Positions 33,690 to 44,820 of a stretch of DNA of 64,000 bases are shown here, piece after piece. The stretch spans positions 21,237,651-21,301,650 of the forward strand of contig NC_079891.1 of NCBI RefSeq assembly GCF_024868665.1, in the 5' to 3' direction. The translations under genes and the position numbers were made by a program. The DNA is from Triplophysa rosa (lineage: Eukaryota; Chordata; Actinopteri; Cypriniformes; Nemacheilidae). The notes beneath the pieces were generated by a model. It saw only the letters and a program-made list of their open reading frames with translations, was not told the origin of the DNA and searched no databases. Within the stretch, counting starts at the first letter, position 1; every line of letters begins with the position of its first letter.

Positions 33690-34350
33690 GATGCCGTAAC
33701 GTGCCCCTTCCCCTGGGAAAGCAATTCGCCAGGGGGAGCGGCCAGGGGGGAGTTGTTGCCAGAGCCTTAGCTCCGAGAACCAAGTCCTGGTTAGGCCAAA
33801 GGGGCGTAACTAGTACCACTTGATGCTCCTCTTCCCTGGCCTTGCACAGGACCTGTGCAATGAGGCTCACTGGGGGAAGCGTACTTCCGCTTGACCCGCG
33901 GCCAGCTGTGCACAAGGGCATCCGTGCCAAGGGTTGCCTCGGACAGGGAATACCAAAGTGGACAATGGGTGGAGTCCGGGGATGCAATAGGACCACCTGT
34001 GCCTGGCCGAACTGCTCCCAAATGAGCCGGCTGCGCGGGGATGGAGTCGCCACTCTCCGCGAGGCGTTGACTGACGAGAGAGCACATCGGCTGTCTGGTT
34101 CAGGACGCCTGGGATGTGTGTGGCTCGCAGGGAACTGATCACCTGCTGACTCCAGAGGAGGAAACGCCGGGCGAGTCATGTTAGCTGCCGTGAGCGAATG
34201 CCACCAATGATATACGCCACAGCAGCTGTGCTGTCCGACCGGACCAGCACGTGCTTGCCCTGCACGAGAGGTAGTAGCCTCCACAATGCAAGTAGCACAA
34301 CCAGCAACTCTAGGCAGTTGAATGCCAACGCAGGCGGGGGCCCGTCCTAC
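33690..34350 (-). pseudogene. DIRS copy 2 RNase H remnant
   Basis: The minus strand carries ISSLRATHIPGVLNQTADVL at about 34135 (the His/Asp region late in RNase H), then PPVSLIAQVLCKAREEEHQV near 33870, which also appears after RNase H in copies 1 and 3. Frames change repeatedly. Without the RT and the start of RNase H the fragment has no enzymatic meaning. Confidence 0.7.
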
Positions 34351-35030
34351 GGGCTTGGTCGCCCGTAGAGCGAGGTCGGTGGCGGCGCGGAGTTCCTGCA
34401 TAAGCGCTGGGTTGGTCTTACCCTCGTGGAGCTCTCTCAACGCCCTGGCCTGGCAGGAGCCATAGCGTGGAGAGAGGAGGCAGCTTGGTCCGCTGCAATG
34501 TAAGCTCTCGACACCAGAGATGCCGAGACCCCACATGCTTTGGACGGGAGTCTAGGTCGAGCCCCCCCGCAGGTGGCTGCCGCCTATGGGCACGAGTGCA
34601 CTGCAGCGGCATACTCCACCTGGGGGAGAACGACGTATCCTCCAGCTGTCTCAACCTTGAGGGAAGAGAGGGTGACAGAACTTTGTTTGACGTGAAACGT
34701 GCCGGAAAGGGGGCGTTCCAGGTCTTACTAAGTTCCTCATGCACTTCCGGTAAACACGGCACTGGGGGCGGGCGCGGCTTGGAGACGCGCTCAAACCCGA
34801 GGAGCCATGTAGCCAGCCGCGAGCGCCGGGAGAGGCAATGCGGGCATTGCAACCCAACACTCACTGCCGCCCGGGAAAGCATGGCAGACATTTCGACGTC
34901 CGCTTCTTCCTGGGCTCGACCCCCCGAGGGAGGGAGCCCGAGGAATCGTCGGATGGCAGTACGTCACCCCCCGATGCTGCAAGAGACATCTCATCATCAC
35001 GCATTGTGTCCGAATACGTGATTGAGGAAT
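34350..35030 (-). pseudogene. DIRS copy 2 gag remnant
   Basis: Minus-strand frames encode VHEELSKTWNAPFPARF, then SPRYGSCQARALRELHEGKT and LMQELRAATDLALRATK, matching the gag blocks of copy 1 in the same order. Frame shifts lie near 34750 and 34500. The gag C-terminus and all of the RT are missing, because the frame runs on into RNase H-derived sequence. Confidence 0.75.
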
Positions 35031-35379
35031 AAGACGGCGGACCGTCTCCTGGGGAATGGTCAGATGAGCGAGACGAGGTGCGAACGGCCCGTGAGCCAGT
35101 GGCTGGCGGATTATCGCTCACAGTAATCCTCATATCACCCTCGCTGCTTGCCGTAGCGGACGGCAGGGCCGTAGTCCTGCCGCCACAAAACGGGGAGCAA
35201 ACGAGGTGGTAGCAGAGTCCCATGGGAACACAAGGGGAAATCGCTGCAGGAAGGGACAGTCCGCTGCACCACGTCGTAGAACCGGCAGTCTTGTAGTTGC
35301 TATCTTGTAGCGAAGTGTGTTGATCATGAGCGAAGGCTCCGAAGAACAAAAGGTGAATGAATGAGGCACGCCGTCTCCC

Positions 35380-35386
35380 TTTTATA
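35380..35386 (-). promoter_or_regulatory. TATA-like box in DIRS copy 2 5' inverted repeat
   Basis: The minus strand reads GGGTATAAAAGGGAGACGG within the 5' inverted terminal repeat, upstream of the gag side. The same box is inverted in the other repeat, and the left repeat of copy 4 (52450) carries it too. The position suits a start site for the genomic RNA. Inference from sequence only. Confidence 0.45.
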
Positions 35387-36450
35387 CCCGGATATCCGGG
35401 GGCGGAGTCCGGCATGCAAATTTCATTCGCCAATTTCATTGACCTTTTATAAGAAGTCGGAAACGATTGGTTCTCAGGGACAAACCCCATCTGTCGGCTC
35501 GACACAACGTTGAGAGACCGACAGAAAGGGAACTAAGGTTAACAACCTTTCATGCATTTAAATGTGACCAAATTTTTGTATTAGTGCGTATAGTATGAAT
35601 TGTTAGCACTGTACTGACGTTATTATATTATGTCTTTATGTGCCCATCGATCTGTGCAGCGGAGTCATACAACCTTTCTACCCTTGAACTGGCCCTCTCC
35701 TACCAAGCGCACAGCGCTCTTTGTTTGACAGATGTTTTGGTCGTCAGTCATTATAACTGTTGTCGGTGTTCATGGAGAAATACTCACCGGCACATTATCA
35801 TTGCTCGTGGCCGGGAGAGTGCTGTGTCTGGTGGGAGAGAGAGGCGCTGCTGCTGCAGGAGCAGCTGTGGAGTTTGTGTTGGGGAAAAGCAGAGACTTTG
35901 GCAACAATCTTTTGTAAATCGTCTTTTTTCTTCTGCGCTGGTGTAGCTGCGTTCTTTGTTGTTTTATTTCCCTGCGACTTTTACTTTGTTTTGCAGCTAA
36001 CGTACCACACAATGACACTCTCGCTGTGGGCAGTTCTACTAATTCCGCCGCTGCGTTCTTTCTCTAGCTGGTGTCAAACTCGTCTCACGCATATATGGTG
36101 CTAATGGAATGGTCCACTCTAATCTATAATGGGGGGAGTGCCTTCATACAGATGTAATAACGCAAAACGTTAAGAGGGATATCCCGACTATTTTGATGAT
36201 TACATGGGGCTCTACGTGGCTGCTGACATGTCTTATTGTTTAAGTCCACCCCTTCCTTTTGGGGGCCCCTGGTAGCTCGGGGCCCCAGGCGATTGCCTAC
36301 CTTTGCCTAATGGTAAGTCCGCCCATCTCTCCTCCGTGAGAGATACGAGGCCGGTGTGACTCCCAGCTCACACCCATTATCAATCAAACTCACTTCCTCC
36401 TCCCACGGCTCTCGTCACGCCTCCTTCGTCACACTCCTCTACGCTTAAAG

Positions 36451-37682
36451 AAGATTAAAAATGGCAGTCCCACACCGTGGTATAATGAACACACTCAGGC
36501 TCTAAATAAAGTGGCCCGAAAAATGGAGCGCATCTTTAAGAAAACTAAATTAGATGTATTTCGTACAGCATGGAAGTATAGTATTCGAAAATACAGGAAA
36601 TCCCTAAAAACTTCTAGATCCACCTACTTTTCATCACTAATAGAAGAAAACCAGCACAACCCTAGGTTTTTATTTAACACGGTGGCTAAATTAACAAAAA
36701 AATAAATCGTCAGTGACTTCTGATCCTGTATATCAGCATAACAGTGATGAATTTATGAACTACTTCACAAATAAAATCCAAGATATTAGAGAAAAAATTA
36801 TAACAATGCAAGAAGTGAAACCCACTGAACAAACTAACTACAGCGCCCTTAAGGAGAAAATGCAATTATTTTATACCGTAGATCACGATGAGCTGCCTAA
36901 AATCATTAGATCATCTAAATCAACAACATGCATGCTAGACCCTATACCTACAAATCTACTGAAAGAGATGCTCCCAGAAATTATAGATCACTCATCTCTG
37001 ACATTAGGACATGTGCCTAAAGCATATAAGGTGGCTGTTATAAGGCCCCTTGTCAAAAACCCCAACTCGACCCTAGAGAACTAGGGAACTACAGGCCTAT
37101 ATTGAATCTACCTTTTATATCTAAAGTTCTGGAAAAAGTAGTTTCAACTCAATAATGCTCCTTCCTCCAAAGGAATGACATCAATAAAGAATTCCAGTCT
37201 GTATTTAGAGCATGTCACAGTACAGAGACTGCTTTGATCAGAGTTACAAATGATCTGCTATTGGCATCTGACCGAGGTTGTATCTCGTTATTGGTGCTGC
37301 TAGACCTTAGTGCTGCATTCGACACCATTGACCACAGCACACTCCTACATAGACTCGAAAATTACGTCGGCATTAAAGGAATAGCTTTGAAATGGCTTAA
37401 ATCTTATCTATCCGTTTTCAATTTGTAGCAATAAACAACGAGGTGTCATGCAAATCGCAAGTTCAGTACAGTGTACCACAGGGCTCAGTCTTAGGACCTC
37501 TGCTCTTCGCATTATACATGCTACCTCTAGGAGATATAATAAAGCGACATGGAGTTAGCTTTCACTGTTATGCTGATGATACTTAACTTTATATTTCCTC
37601 GAAGCCTCTTGAAACACGAGATATAAAAAACTGGATGAGTAACAACTTTTTATTACTGAACTCGGACAAAACAGAAGTGTTA
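36451..37682 (+). pseudogene. L2 ORF2, linker and RT palm
   Basis: Frames in order: 36451-36705 (GSPTPWYNEHTQALNKVARK to FLFNTVAKLTKK), break in the A run at 36700; 36713-37084 (DPVYQHNSDEFMNYFTNKI, TCMLDPIPTNLLKEM, VIRPLVKNP); 37085-37428 ([29 protein letters not shown]); then HCYADDT at 37566-37583 followed at once by a stop codon (37584-37586) and the tail to LLNSDKTEVLLIG. YADD is the RT catalytic box. Several stops and frameshifts. The endonuclease that should precede 36451 is missing. Sense is cut at 37690 by a hAT insertion and resumes at 39356. Confidence 0.8.
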
Positions 37683-37690
37683 CTTATTGG

Positions 37691-39347
37691 CAGAGGTGGA
37701 CGAAGTACACAACTTCCTTACTTGAGTGAAAGTACAGATACTACTGGTCAAATATTACTCCACTACAAGTAAAAGTTGTAAAGACAGATTCTTACTTGAG
37801 TAAAAGTACAGAAGTACGTGCTTTTAAAAGTACTCAAGTATTAAAAGTAAATTTCCTTTATGTCAGTTGTGCATTGTTTTATTGTCGTATACCTTGTGCC
37901 TCTGAAGCACCGTACTGAATACACTGAGTAGCTCACAGAATCAGTGGTATTAAAGGAGTAGTTCACTTCAAAATTTGCCCCCATTGACTTTCCATAGTCG
38001 TTTTTATTCCTACTATGGAAAGTCAATGGGGGCAAATTTTGCAGTGAGCAACTCCTTTAAGAGCTTTATATGTTTAGCACACATATGTTTAGTTTAGATA
38101 TAATCCTGTATGATCATTTAGCCTAATTATCCTCATTAGCCCCCTAGGCCTATATGTATTTATGAGCAGTGTTCTTTTATTTTGTATATTCCCTTTACCA
38201 GTTTTAGCAGCAATTTACCAGTAAGTAGTAAGGTTCTTGTAAATAGTAAAGTGTAGAAGCCATGTGTTTGTTGGACTTATTACCATAATTTAACTACAAA
38301 CATAAACTATAGCTAGTATAATAATGAATATAATGAAACTATGGTATGTTTAGTTGCTGTGGTTTTACTAAAGATTATTAATTGGAGTATGGTTCCTATA
38401 TTTAGAAAATGGTAAATTTGTGGATACTGTGGTTTTAATGCAAATACCATCCCTGCTGAAAAAAAACAATGAATTTTTTAATTAGAATGAGATTTTTAAA
38501 TTAAATTCCTCTTTGTAGTGTGTTTTGGGTTTTATTCCAATAGGATTTACCATCCCAGCAATAGAATCCATCACATACAAGTAGACAACAAGTATCCATA
38601 GTACAATTCCCATTATAACCATTAAATCCATTACATTTTATGTTGTATTTTGGGCAGGGTTCTATTGTTTTTATTTCAACAGGAATACTTCAACTATAGT
38701 TACTTCAGTAAAAACATCATTCATTTTCCAAATCGCTTTAAATGATATAGCAGCAGATCAGAAGTTAACACGCACGTGTAGCTCAAGGTGTATGTGATGC
38801 TTATTTACCGTTTAGCCGTTATGCCGATCATTTTCATGACAATGTTTCAACGATCTTTGACTGATCGTAACCCACAGATGATTACACCACACTTTAACAT
38901 GTGCCTTTTTCCTCTTTTAATGTTCTATTTGCCTTTTCAGAGCGCTATCAACGATGTAGCAGCGCCTACGTTTACATTAGTTTAGCGGGGAAGATCCCAG
39001 AGTTGCCAGATTTGCGTTAAAAAAATCTGCCAAATGGCCATTCAAAGCTTGCCGGAAAACCGCGAGCTTAGAAAAACTGAAATACTTGGCAACAGTAAAA
39101 GGTCCTGGCAGATCGCAAGCCAGATAAATTGTGCACACAGGAAACCCCGCTGCATAGAAACCATTTTCTACTTTTGGACCTTTTTATAAATGTAGTGGAG
39201 TAAAAAGTATGATATTTGTCTTTCAAATGTAGTCAAGTTAAAGTACAAGTACTCAGAAAAAATAATACTCAAGTAAAGTACAGATACTCAAAAAGTGTAC
39301 TTAAGTACAGTACTTAGGCAAATTTACTTCGTTACTGTCCACCTCTG
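37691..39347. mobile_element. Non-autonomous hAT element inserted in L2 ORF2
   Basis: 1,657 bp with inverted ends CAGAGGTGGACGAAGTACAC and (complement of) GTTACTGTCCACCTCTG, and subterminal repeats of the AAGTAC/ACTCAAGTA type near both ends. An exact 8-bp target duplication CTTATTGG (37683-37690, 39348-39355) identifies the hAT superfamily. No transposase frame is visible, so mobility would need a partner in trans. Contains a small palindromic MITE at 37950-38060. Confidence 0.92.
37950..38060. mobile_element. 111-bp perfect-style fold-back MITE inside the hAT
   Basis: Left arm TTAAAGGAGTAGTTCACTTC and right arm ending GTGAGCAACTCCTTTAA pair over about 48 bp each, with the mirrored core GGGGGCAAATTTT. 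It is the third nesting level: L2, then hAT, then MITE. Non-coding; expected to form a stable hairpin. Confidence 0.85.
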
Positions 39348-39355
39348 CTTATTGG

Positions 39356-40055
39356 ACCGAAAACTGCTATAAGTAACAACCAAGAATACTGCTTAACTAT
39401 TGACGGATGTTCCATAAAACCCTCGTCGTCAGCTAAGAATCTTGGTGTTCTATTCGATAGTAATCTGTCATTTGAGAGCTACGTCGCCAACACCTGTAAA
39501 ATTGCGTTTTTCCATCTTAAGAATATATCTAAACTACGTCATATGCTGTCAATGTCAGATGCAGAGAAGTTAATTCATGCATTCATGACATCAAGACTAG
39601 ATTACTGTAATGCACTGTTAGTTGGTTGCCCTGCAGGCTTATTACAAAAACTCCAATTGGTCCAAAACGCGGCAGCTCGAGTTCTTACACGTACAAAAAA
39701 GTATGAACATATTAGCCCGGTTCTGTCAATCTTGCACTGGTTACCTATAAAGCATCGCATTAACTTTAAAATCTTGCTTATTGCCTATAAAGCCCTACAT
39801 GGTTTACCTCCTCAGTACTTGAGTGAACTCCTCTTGTATTACAGTCCTTCACGTGCATTACGCTCTCATGCTTCCTGTCAGTTGGCAATACCTAGGATTT
39901 CAAAACCAAGTGCAGGTGGTAGATCCTTTTCCTATCTAGCGCCTAAACTTTGGAATAGACTTCCCTGCACTGTGCGGGAGGCAGACACACTCTGTCAGTT
40001 TAAATCTAGACTAAAGACGCATCTTTTTAATCTTGCATACACTACACTTCCATAA
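39356..40055 (+). pseudogene. L2 ORF2 C-terminal region
   Basis: Sense resumes directly after the hAT target duplication with KTAISNNQEYCLTIDG and SAKNLGVLFDSNLSFESYV. The long clear frame 39543-40055 follows (170 codons): TSRLDYCNALLVGCPAGLLQ, KLQLVQNAAARVLTRTKKYE, ILHWLPIKHRINFKILLIAY, then LWNRLPCTVREADTLCQ and the natural stop. This is the post-RT C-terminal part of L2 ORF2. The 3' UTR follows to about 40390. Confidence 0.85.
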
Positions 40056-40394
40056 TATAAATCCTCTGAGGGTTTAGGCTGCATTAGTTAGATCAACCGG
40101 AACCCAAAACACAACTGATATACTTGTTGCATCAAAGAGTGCAGAACAGTACTCTACTCTCAGACAGTCTTGTCTCATTGTTCCAAGGTTACCACAGTGA
40201 GCAGCATGCAGTTCATGGCCAGACCTGATGGTAGAGCAGAGAATGGAAAGTGGCGACCTGACAAGAGCTGAGATGATAGAACTGGATGAAGAAGGATGCA
40301 GTGACTTGACATGTCTTCACCACAAAATTTCAAATGCTATTAGATTATTAATGATAATCTTAAAACTATAATTTACCTTATTAGTAAGTTTATT

Positions 40395-41106
40395 TATTTT
40401 TATTTAGCCTCGTTGTACAAGCACTGTCGAGCTTGTGCAATCAAGGATGTACAGCTCAATACACTCACAATGATTACCAGAAAGAAAGAGTCTTACGTGA
40501 GGGGTGATGTGAGTTATGGTTGCAAAGCGAAGACCCGCTAGAGTGTGGAGTGCATTGTGCGGGAGAGGTGACCACAGGTGGAGAGATGCCGGGGTGAAGA
40601 GAGCAGGGAGGTCCGGGACGCCAACGAGAACTGAGGGGGATAAACAGAGCTTGAAAGCAAAGGGACTAGGCACTGGAGACTTGAACGAGGGGAGTATCGC
40701 TAGAGAGCTGCTAAGGAGGACTACATCCATACTGAGGGAAAACCAAGAAACCTATTAAGCTAAGACCAAGACTGAGACTGATAACCAGACTAAGATCGGT
40801 CAGAGAACGACAGCAACAAACAACGGCCTGACACAAGACGAGAGGATGAGAGGGATTAAATAAAGAAAACCTAAATAGCGGGAATGAACTACAGGTGGAA
40901 CATAATGAGGGACCAGGGGAAGCTACTGATCGGGGAAGAGCTACAGGAGTGAGAGTGATGAGGTGATGGACAACCGGTGAGGGGAAAGCCTGGCAGGGAG
41001 ACACGGGGGCGGGGCGAGTGACGCAGACACTGAACACGTGCAGAGCTGTCAAACGGCACTTCACGTGTTCGACAAAACACACACCCACACAAGACACAAA
41101 GCCATG
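40395..41106 (-). mobile_element. LTR-like fragment
   Basis: The minus strand begins TGTCATGGCTTTGTGTCTTG at 41106, an LTR-type TGTCATGG start like those at 11403, 25598 and 43750, and passes TTTATTTAATCCC and GTTTGTTGCTG segments of the same style. The left side ends in AAATAAAAATAAATAAA (complement of about 40388-40404) rather than the expected ...TGACA. No matching 5-bp duplication found. 41107-41590 holds no gene. Confidence 0.45.
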
Positions 41107-41594
41107 ACAAGACTGAGATAACGACAAATCCCCCTATTTATACTACCGAACGGTTTGCCAATGACAAAAGGGTGGTTCAGAATTCATATTGCTGCAGTCC
41201 TGGAGAGATGTGGTCTATCTTCCCAACTACACACCGGGCATTCATTTAGGATTGGTGCAGTGACATCCGCAGCCGGAGGCGGGATTCCGACCTCGTTGAT
41301 TAAGTTGCTGGACAGATGAATTATAATTTAGATGTTTACTTGCCATTAAGGAATATTTATTTTGATAATAGTAATGATAAGGTCTAGCTCCCTTACTTTA
41401 GCTTTCATAATTAAACACGAGTGCTTTTCACATTATTCTAGGACAAAGTGACTTGAAACGGGGAGGGTCACAAGTATTATGCCGTAGTAACACACAAAAA
41501 GTATTTTAATAAGTATATATTTTTTAACGCTTGCTAACATATTAGCTAACATGTGATCATAAATGCTGTTTAACACATCACATGCTAATATATA

Positions 41595-42334
41595 CAGGTG
41601 GTGGTCATATAATTAGAATATCATCAAGAAGTTGATTTATTTCACTAATTCCATTCAAAAAGTGAAGCTTGTATATTATATTAATTCATTACACACAGAC
41701 TGATACATTTCAAATGTTTATTTCTTTTAATTTGATGATTATAACTAACAACTAATGAAAATCCCAAATTCAGTATCTCAGAAAATTAGAATATTACTTA
41801 AGACCAATACAAAGAAAGGATTTTTAGAAATCTTGGCCAACTGAAAAGTATGAACATGAAAAGTATGAGCATGTACAGCACTCAATACTTAGTTGGGGCT
41901 CCTTTTGCCTGAATTACTGCAGTAATGCGGCGTGGCATGGAGTCGATCAGTCTGTGGCACTGCTCAGGTGTTATGAGAGGCCAGGTTGCTCTGATAGTGG
42001 CCTTCAGCTCTTCTGCATTGTTGGGTCTGGCATATCGCATCTTCCTCTTCACAATACCCCATAGATTTTCTATGGGGTTAAGGTCAGGCGAGTTTGCTGG
42101 CCAATTAAGAACAGGTATACCATGGTCCTTAAACCAGGAACTGGTAGCTTTGGCACTGTGTGCAGGTGCCAAGTCCTGTTGGAAAATGAAATCTGCATCT
42201 CCATAAAGTTGGTCAGTAAAATATATCAGTCTGTGTGTAATGAATGAATATAATATATAAGTTTCACTTTTTGAATGGAATTAGTGAAATAAATCAACTT
42301 TGTGATGATATTCTAATTATATGACCAGCACCTG
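41595..42334 (-). mobile_element. Internally deleted Tc1 element with long inverted repeats
   Basis: 740 bp flanked by TA (41593-41594, 42335-42336). About 110-120 bp at each end form imperfect inverted repeats, starting CAGGTGGTGGTCATATAATT on the left and ending TATATGACCAGCACCTG on the right. Only the 3' third of a transposase gene remains, so it is a deletion derivative dependent on a full-length relative. Confidence 0.9.
41882..42230 (-). pseudogene. Tc1 transposase C-terminal third
   Basis: Complement of about 42230-41882 encodes DADFIFQQDLAPAHSAKATS, with the second catalytic Asp in QQD, then PANSPDLNPIENLWGIVKRK with the catalytic Glu; 34 residues lie between them, the DD34E spacing usual for Tc1. 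It ends PRRITAVIQAKGAPTKY. The DNA-binding domains and first Asp are deleted along with about half of the element. What remains has an intact frame. Confidence 0.85.
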
Positions 42335-42429
42335 TATAGGCTATACAAGAATGCTATGTGCTTATTACACACATTAAGGTTATTATTAGATAAACATACA
42401 CAGTTACCACATGAGCAAGCGAGTGTAAC

Positions 42430-42602
42430 CATATTATTTTATTCTTACGACAAAAATTAAGACGTTCTCAAGAAAATATTTGAGAACGTTTTAAGAAATG
42501 TTTGAGAATCGCACTTACGAACATTTTTACGAACTTCCTATAATTTATCTTAAGAACAATCTTATATTTTATCTTAAGAACAGTTTCGTGAATCCGGCCC
42601 AA
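42430..42602. repeat. Fold-back-type repeat end
   Basis: Repeated TTAAGAAC / GTTCTCAAG motifs and a terminus ACAGTTTCGTGAATCCGGCC (complement GGCCGGATTCACGAAACTGT) match the look of a fish MITE end. Another low-complexity AACACA/TGTGTT inverted stretch lies at 42895-43020. No gene from 42340 to 43749, apart from a (TG)n microsatellite at 43698-43726. Confidence 0.4.
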
Positions 42603-43749
42603 GCTTCTTAAAGTTTCTCTCCAATATACTTTTTACACATTGAAAGAGTTCCCATCTGTTCTGTGCTCCTTTTTTTCATTATTTGGTCCAAGTTATCCAT
42701 TACATTCTTTTAGTAAAATGTTTGTTTTGTAAGACATGAAAGAAAGAAATTAATATGTTGGCAGAATTATATTTACTAATTTCAAACATTTAGACAGTGC
42801 TTTTTAAGAAATTACTGTAAGTGAAGCTAAACCTTTTAACTGTAACTGTCAAATAATACAAAACAGTGTCTATTTATATATCACTCTAAAAATGGCTGTG
42901 TTAAAAACAACACATTTTGTGTTACTTTTAACACAACTTGTGTTGTCCCTTTCATGTATTTCACACAAAACACATGATGTGTCAAATGGAATAACACAAA
43001 CAATGTGTTAATACTAACACTTCCTTTATATCAACACCATCAATTCTGCCTAGATAGCCTTTCATCACACTTTTCAAGCAACGTGATGTTATTCGATCAA
43101 TATCAAAAAGAAATACATATATTTCGATCATAAAAGTTATAATATTCACAGCACACATAAAGATTCTTGTGAACGGAACATCATTTACACACACTGTATT
43201 TACTGCATCTTAAACTAACTCCACTCTTAGAAGTGTTTCCATGTGTCCTCAGATACATTTGGTAACGGTTTGAACGGTGAAATTAAATTCTCGCCTTTGT
43301 AATAAGATGTGCTCCACATTTTACAGTGTCCCCCCCGCAGTTTGCACCGAGTCAAGCGAGCTTGACAGCCTTTTATGTAGGGCAGAGGCTGGACATGGAA
43401 GAGCTGGGAGCATCTTTAGCATGCCACATCCCGACGTGATGGAAACCCACTTGGGAGGCTTAGCTTGCCGCTAGCTTTAACTCCTGTCAGTGGGTAGAAG
43501 TAGAGAACGGGGAAGTGAGAAAAGAGACGGACAGAGAGAGTAAGAGGAATTTTTTTTTATTTTAAAAAAGTTTTTATTTATTTATATATTGTACATACAG
43601 TCTCCTATATAGATTCTGTGTAACACAGTCATGCCAGTGAAGTGCTTAAGGCAACCTGTAACTGTAATGTCATAGAAGAAAAGCAGACCTGAATAAAGTG
43701 TGTGTGTGTGTGTGCGTGTGTGTGAGAGAGATCGGTTTGGTTTTAGCAG

Positions 43750-44289
43750 TGTCACGAGTGTGGATGGTGGATGAGACAACAGACAAGGATACACAGACAG
43801 AGGACCCAGATGCAGACAGCGGGTAAGGGGTTAACATGGACGTTTAATAAAATAAAACAAAATACAAAACAAAGACCCACGTGGGGGTAAACAGAGGGAA
43901 CAAGAACAAGACTAACTAAACTGACAAGACTAGACTAGACTAGACTAATAACATATCACATAACTACAAAATAAACCAGACTAACTAAAAGACAGGAACA
44001 CAGCAACTCAACCACACGACAAACGCAACACAGTATAATGACCCAACACAAGACAGAGAACACAGGGGCATTAAATAAAGGGACAAATCAAAGGGGAACA
44101 GGTGTGGGGCATGAACTAATAAACAACCAATAACGAGAGATACAAAAGGGCGGGAACAGAGACGCCACACCGTAGAGAGGGAGTATATAGAATGCCAAAA
44201 CTGTCTCTCTCCACATAAAACAAGAGGTTCTATCATGGTTCTGTCACTAGGTCAAGAAAAGCAAGACAAGGTGGGGCAGAACCATGACA
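43750..44289 (-). mobile_element. Solo LTR, 540 bp
   Basis: The minus strand starts TGTCATGGTTCTGCCCC and ends ATCCACACTCGTGACA, with perfect 5-bp flanking duplications AGCAG (43745-43749, 44290-44294). Related to the LTRs at 11671 and 25598. It includes an ATTAAA-type polyadenylation signal near its 3' end and a short GACTA microsatellite at 43920-43950. No internal retrotransposon sequence remains. Confidence 0.92.
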
Positions 44290-44294
44290 AGCAG

Positions 44295-44820
44295 TGTAAC
44301 CACAAACTCTATACACATTTAATATACAGCTAGTATATTAAACTGTATGCAATATTGACTTTTATGAAGCTGCATAAAATGAACTACCTGCTTGTATGAG
44401 TAAAAGATCTGTCTGACTTGATGTAAGTTATTGTTTAGAAGCTCTGACAGGCACTTCTGTTCAGTGTGGCTGACTGAATTCAGACAACCACTTCGGGGAT
44501 TGGATTCTGGGTACATTAATTACCTTTTGGGTTTAAATATGGTCCCCTTCTCATATAAATTAGATTTCACGTCTATTAATTTTGTAACAGTTATCACTCC
44601 AAATGACTGTTTTATAATGTATGGTTATTAAAGGAAATTTACAGAAATAATTTCATTTTTATATAGAGCCACAATTCTGCTACACGGCAAAAAGTATAAA
44701 ATTGACCAGTTGGCTGTTGAGTTTTATCTTACAACATAAACTCAAATAGCATGCATAGAATTAGTGACTGCAGTGTGTAAATACTAGAAAGTTTCTAGTA
44801 CTAATACTACATCCATATAG
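44295..44820. other. No gene seen
   Basis: AT-rich spacer without recognisable motifs. Confidence 0.45.

Larger units (their letters stand above)
31604..35530 (-). mobile_element. DIRS copy 2, RT region deleted
   Basis: Left terminus GTCTTGGTTACGGATG at 31604, duplicated at 31624; right terminus ...CGACAGAAAGGG at 35530. AAC borders both sides (31601-31603 and 35531-35533). The internal complementary region lies at about 31900-32000 and inverted terminal repeats at about 31640-31860 and 35340-35530. Genes on the minus strand run gag (about 34350-35030), RNase H remnant (about 33690-34350) and recombinase (about 32705-33660). The gag sequence (…TDLALRATK) passes straight into RNase H sequence near 34360, so the whole RT domain is deleted. 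It cannot be autonomous. Confidence 0.85.
31455..36324. mobile_element. Terminal-repeat DNA element holding DIRS copy 2
   Basis: The left end CAGGGGCGGATTTAGTGA and the right end TAATGGTAAGTCCGCCC form an imperfect inverted repeat, with a GGGGGCCC-rich subterminal part on both sides (31478-31495, 36261-36295). Without the DIRS insertion it would be about 0.94 kb. Ends of the CAGGGGCGGA type suggest a hAT-like element, but the right terminus is decayed and no target duplication could be confirmed. 35534-36110 has short frames only and no recognised transposase. Confidence 0.55.
30500..40390 (+). mobile_element. L2-like LINE split by nested insertions
   Basis: Collinear pieces of one LINE on +: 5' UTR (about 30500-31160), ORF1 (31163-31454), ORF2 from the linker onward (about 36450-37682 and 39356-40055) and a 3' UTR to about 40390. 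Between ORF1 and ORF2 sits a composite insertion (31455-36324) containing DIRS copy 2. A hAT element (37691-39347) interrupts ORF2. The endonuclease half of ORF2 is absent. The 5' limit is approximate. Confidence 0.8.

Noticed and set aside
35638..36104. Overlapping 61-114 codon frames with Cys-rich and hydrophobic sequence
   Set aside because: Three mutually overlapping frames without domain similarity, inside a non-autonomous DNA element. Chance openness is more likely.
40516..40758. Plus-strand 80-codon basic frame
   Set aside because: It lies antisense to an LTR-like sequence and shows no recognisable domain.
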